From assembly GCA_964230255.1 (NCBI GenBank), contig CAXRGW010000123.1, positions 1 through 22,957 on the forward strand: 22,957 bases of DNA, read 5' to 3'. The position numbers and the translations under genes are program-made. Source of the stretch: Alteromonas_E sp964230255 (GTDB lineage Bacteria > Pseudomonadota > Gammaproteobacteria > Enterobacterales > Alteromonadaceae). The notes under the pieces are model-generated. The model saw only the letters and a list, made by a program, of their open reading frames with translations. It ran no database searches and was not told where the DNA came from. Positions 21,416 to 22,957 of the stretch are shown here, piece after piece (the stretch's first letter is position 1; every line of letters begins with the position of its first letter).

Positions 21416-22291
21416 ATGTCAGCAAAGAAGCGCGGATTGGGAAGAGGTTTAGATGCCTTGCTTGCCACTAGCCAGTCAAATCCAGCAAATCCACCTAGCC
21501 GCAACAGTGAACTGAACAAGCTTCCGATTGAATGGTTAACGCCGGGTAAATACCAACCGCGTAAAGACATGTCACCTGAAGCATTGGAAGATTTAGCGTC
21601 TTCTATTCGCTCACAAGGTGTTATCCAACCTGTTGTAGTTCGTCAACTTGCCCAGGAGACGTTTGAAATTATTGCTGGTGAGCGTCGCTGGCGCGCTGCG
21701 CAACTCGCAGGTTTAGATGTCATTCCTTGTTTGGTCAAAGACGTACCCGATGAATCTGCTGTCGCTATCGCACTAATTGAAAATATTCAGCGCGAAGACC
21801 TCAATGCAATGGAAGAGGCTCAAGCACTAGACCGTCTAATGGTAGAATTTTCCCTTACTCATCAAGAAGTGGCAGAAGCAGTCGGTAAATCGAGAACGAC
21901 AGTTACCAATTTATTGCGTCTCAATAATCTCAATAACGACGTTAAGAAATTGGTTGAGTACGGTGATATTGAGATGGGACATGCACGCGCCCTACTCGCG
22001 CTTGAAGGTGATGCTCAGTCTGAAGCTGCCCAGCATGTATCAGGCAAAGGCCTTACGGTAAGAGATACCGAAAAGTTAGTGAAGAAACTGTTAGAGCCTG
22101 CGGTCCCAAGAGTACCAAAACAAGTTGACCCAGATGTGGCACGCCTCGCAACACGCCTTTCCGAAAGCGTTGGGGCGCCGGTATCAATAGACCACAATGC
22201 CAAGGGCAAAGGTAAAATGGTGATTAATTTTGCGAGTCTCGATGAGCTCGATGGTATTTTGACAAAATTGGCTTTAAAAGAAATCGAATGA
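21416..22291 (+). CDS. parB: Chromosome-partitioning protein ParB (Spo0J), parS-binding CTPase clamp
   Basis: The centromere-binding protein that loads at parS, hydrolyses CTP and spreads as a sliding clamp; it also stimulates ParA and recruits SMC/MukBEF-type factors in various bacteria. The 291 residues have the basic N-terminal ParA-interaction peptide KKRGLGRGLDALL (4-16), the ParB/Srx nucleotide-binding motifs GERRWRAA (88-95) and ENIQRE (122-127), and a helix-turn-helix THQEVAEAVGKSRTTVTNLLRL (148-169) for parS recognition. A C-terminal dimerisation domain ends at LTKLALKEIE. It lies 25 nt after parA, with AACGAGGA as the likely ribosome-binding site. Two consensus parS sites lie about 15 kb away in recF. 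Confidence 0.98.
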   Translation: MSAKKRGLGRGLDALLATSQSNPANPPSRNSELNKLPIEWLTPGKYQPRKDMSPEALEDLASSIRSQGVIQPVVVRQLAQETFEIIAGERRWRAAQLAGLDVIPCLVKDVPDESAVAIALIENIQREDLNAMEEAQALDRLMVEFSLTHQEVAEAVGKSRTTVTNLLRLNNLNNDVKKLVEYGDIEMGHARALLALEGDAQSEAAQHVSGKGLTVRDTEKLVKKLLEPAVPRVPKQVDPDVARLATRLSESVGAPVSIDHNAKGKGKMVINFASLDELDGILTKLALKEIE

Positions 22292-22419
22292 TCAGATTTA
22301 ACACGCGATGAAAGTCAATTATTTCCAAAGTAATCGAACACAAAACACAACCCGTTGTACTGTATCTTTGTCATTCCGTTAGTAAATTTTCATAATAGCT
22401 TTCAAAAAGGTTATAACGG

Positions 22420-22447
22420 TTGAAAAAGTTTTAATACCAAGTATACT
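22420..22447 (+). promoter_or_regulatory. Candidate promoter of the atp operon
   Basis: TTGAAA (22420-22425), a 16-bp spacer and TATACT (22442-22447) lie in the parB-atpI gap, about 40 nt upstream of the atpI start. I see no clear terminator after parB, so readthrough into the atp genes is also possible. Confidence 0.55.
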
Positions 22448-22487
22448 TTCGACGCTTTTATTTCGGGCGTTAGAAACGACAAAACAC

Positions 22488-22877
22488 ATGCCTTCGAACG
22501 ACTTAGTCGCCGACGGAAAAGCACTGGCTAAAACGGGCTTTTTCGTTCAACTCGGCGTAACTGTAGTGTTAGCCATCGCGGCAGCGATACTAACCGACCT
22601 AAATGGGGTCGAATCAGTGTTGTTGGGGTGTTGTGCCAGTGTTATCCCGAATGGAATTTTTGCGTTTTTTGCATTCAGATTCGCCGGTGCGCAGCAAGCA
22701 AAAGCTGTCGCCTCAAGCTTGATGCAGGGAGCGAGATACAAATTAGGTTTAGCAGCACTAATTTTTGGAATCGCGTTTATCGTCTTTGAAGCACAACCAG
22801 TTCTCCTTTTTTGTGCATTTGCGGTTGCCACAATTAGTTATTGGCTAACAATGTTTCGCGTAAGTCTAAGGTTTTAG
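22488..22877 (+). CDS. atpI: F0F1 ATP synthase accessory protein AtpI
   Basis: A small inner-membrane protein encoded first in atp operons; it is thought to assist assembly of the c-ring, though it is not essential in E. coli. The 129 residues have four hydrophobic segments (about 17-36, 42-64, 86-101 and 103-124) with basic cytoplasmic loops. The central GCCASVIPNGIFAFFAFRFAG region and the C-terminal SYWLTMFRVS are typical of the gammaproteobacterial family. A plausible promoter lies just upstream and atpB begins 48 nt after the stop, so this marks the start of the ATP synthase operon. Sequence divergence is high in this family, so context carries part of the call. Confidence 0.92.
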   Translation: MPSNDLVADGKALAKTGFFVQLGVTVVLAIAAAILTDLNGVESVLLGCCASVIPNGIFAFFAFRFAGAQQAKAVASSLMQGARYKLGLAALIFGIAFIVFEAQPVLLFCAFAVATISYWLTMFRVSLRF

Positions 22878-22925
22878 CGCGCGAGGCAAAGTTACAGTTT
22901 TATAATTAAACTTTTGGGTTAAACA

Positions 22926-22957
22926 ATGGCTTCTGAATACACAACCTCAGAATATAT
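22926..22957 (+). CDS. atpB: ATP synthase F0 subunit a, first codons only
   Basis: A partial gene cut by the window edge. ATG at 22926 begins MASEYTTSEY, which resembles the N-terminus of gammaproteobacterial subunit a (E. coli starts MASENMTPQDY). Position directly after atpI supports it. Only about ten codons are visible, so the call rests mainly on conserved gene order. Confidence 0.75.
   Translation, partial: MASEYTTSEY

Noticed and set aside
1..22957. Signs of prophage, insertion sequence, CRISPR array, tRNA or rRNA genes.
   Set aside because: I found no integrase or transposase frames, spaced repeats, or tRNA-like cloverleaf segments; the window is core chromosome throughout.

Overview
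The window is the replication-origin neighbourhood of a gammaproteobacterial chromosome. It carries glyQ-glyS, the dnaA-dnaN-recF-gyrB cluster, rpmH-rnpA-yidD-yidC-mnmE, mioC, mnmG-rsmG, parA-parB and the start of the atp operon. The retained parAB, the long gammaproteobacterial GyrB, class II GlyQS, MioC, YajQ and DnaT/DnaC-type proteins, together with a moderate AT bias, suggest a marine Alteromonadales-like organism. That placement is an inference from synteny and protein style, not a database result.

Layout. Positions 26-3473 (+) hold glyQ, glyS and a small lipoprotein gene in a tight unit. It ends at a bidirectional terminator (3545-3575) shared with the convergent gyrB. Positions 3604-9693 (-) hold gyrB, recF, dnaN and dnaA, transcribed dnaA first, with gaps of 25, 8 and 0 nt. 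Two parS sites lie inside recF. Positions 9694-10327 are the divergent dnaA/rpmH intergenic region: an AT-rich core, two consensus DnaA boxes and a strong sigma70-type promoter for rpmH. Positions 10328-16643 (+) are a nearly gapless run rpmH-rnpA-yidD-yidC-yajQ-mnmE-mioC-dnaT-like-dnaC-like. Positions 16730-17518 hold a secreted DUF4097-type repeat protein. Positions 17519-18056 are the probable oriC: DnaA boxes, an AT-rich unwinding region and dense GATC sites. Positions 18057-22291 (+) hold mnmG-rsmG-parA-parB, and 22488-22957 hold atpI and the first codons of atpB.

Functional logic. The initiator (DnaA), the sliding clamp (DnaN), gyrase B, a putative helicase loader pair (DnaT-like, DnaC-like), the origin, and the segregation system (ParA, ParB and parS) all sit within about 19 kb. 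Compared with the Escherichia coli order mioC-oriC-mnmG, three genes (dnaT-like, dnaC-like, DUF4097) are inserted between mioC and oriC. The features most worth checking are this origin-linked helicase-loader pair, the two parS sites that encode the same FHVEH peptide within RecF, and the GATC-dense block that continues from oriC about 1 kb into mnmG coding sequence.
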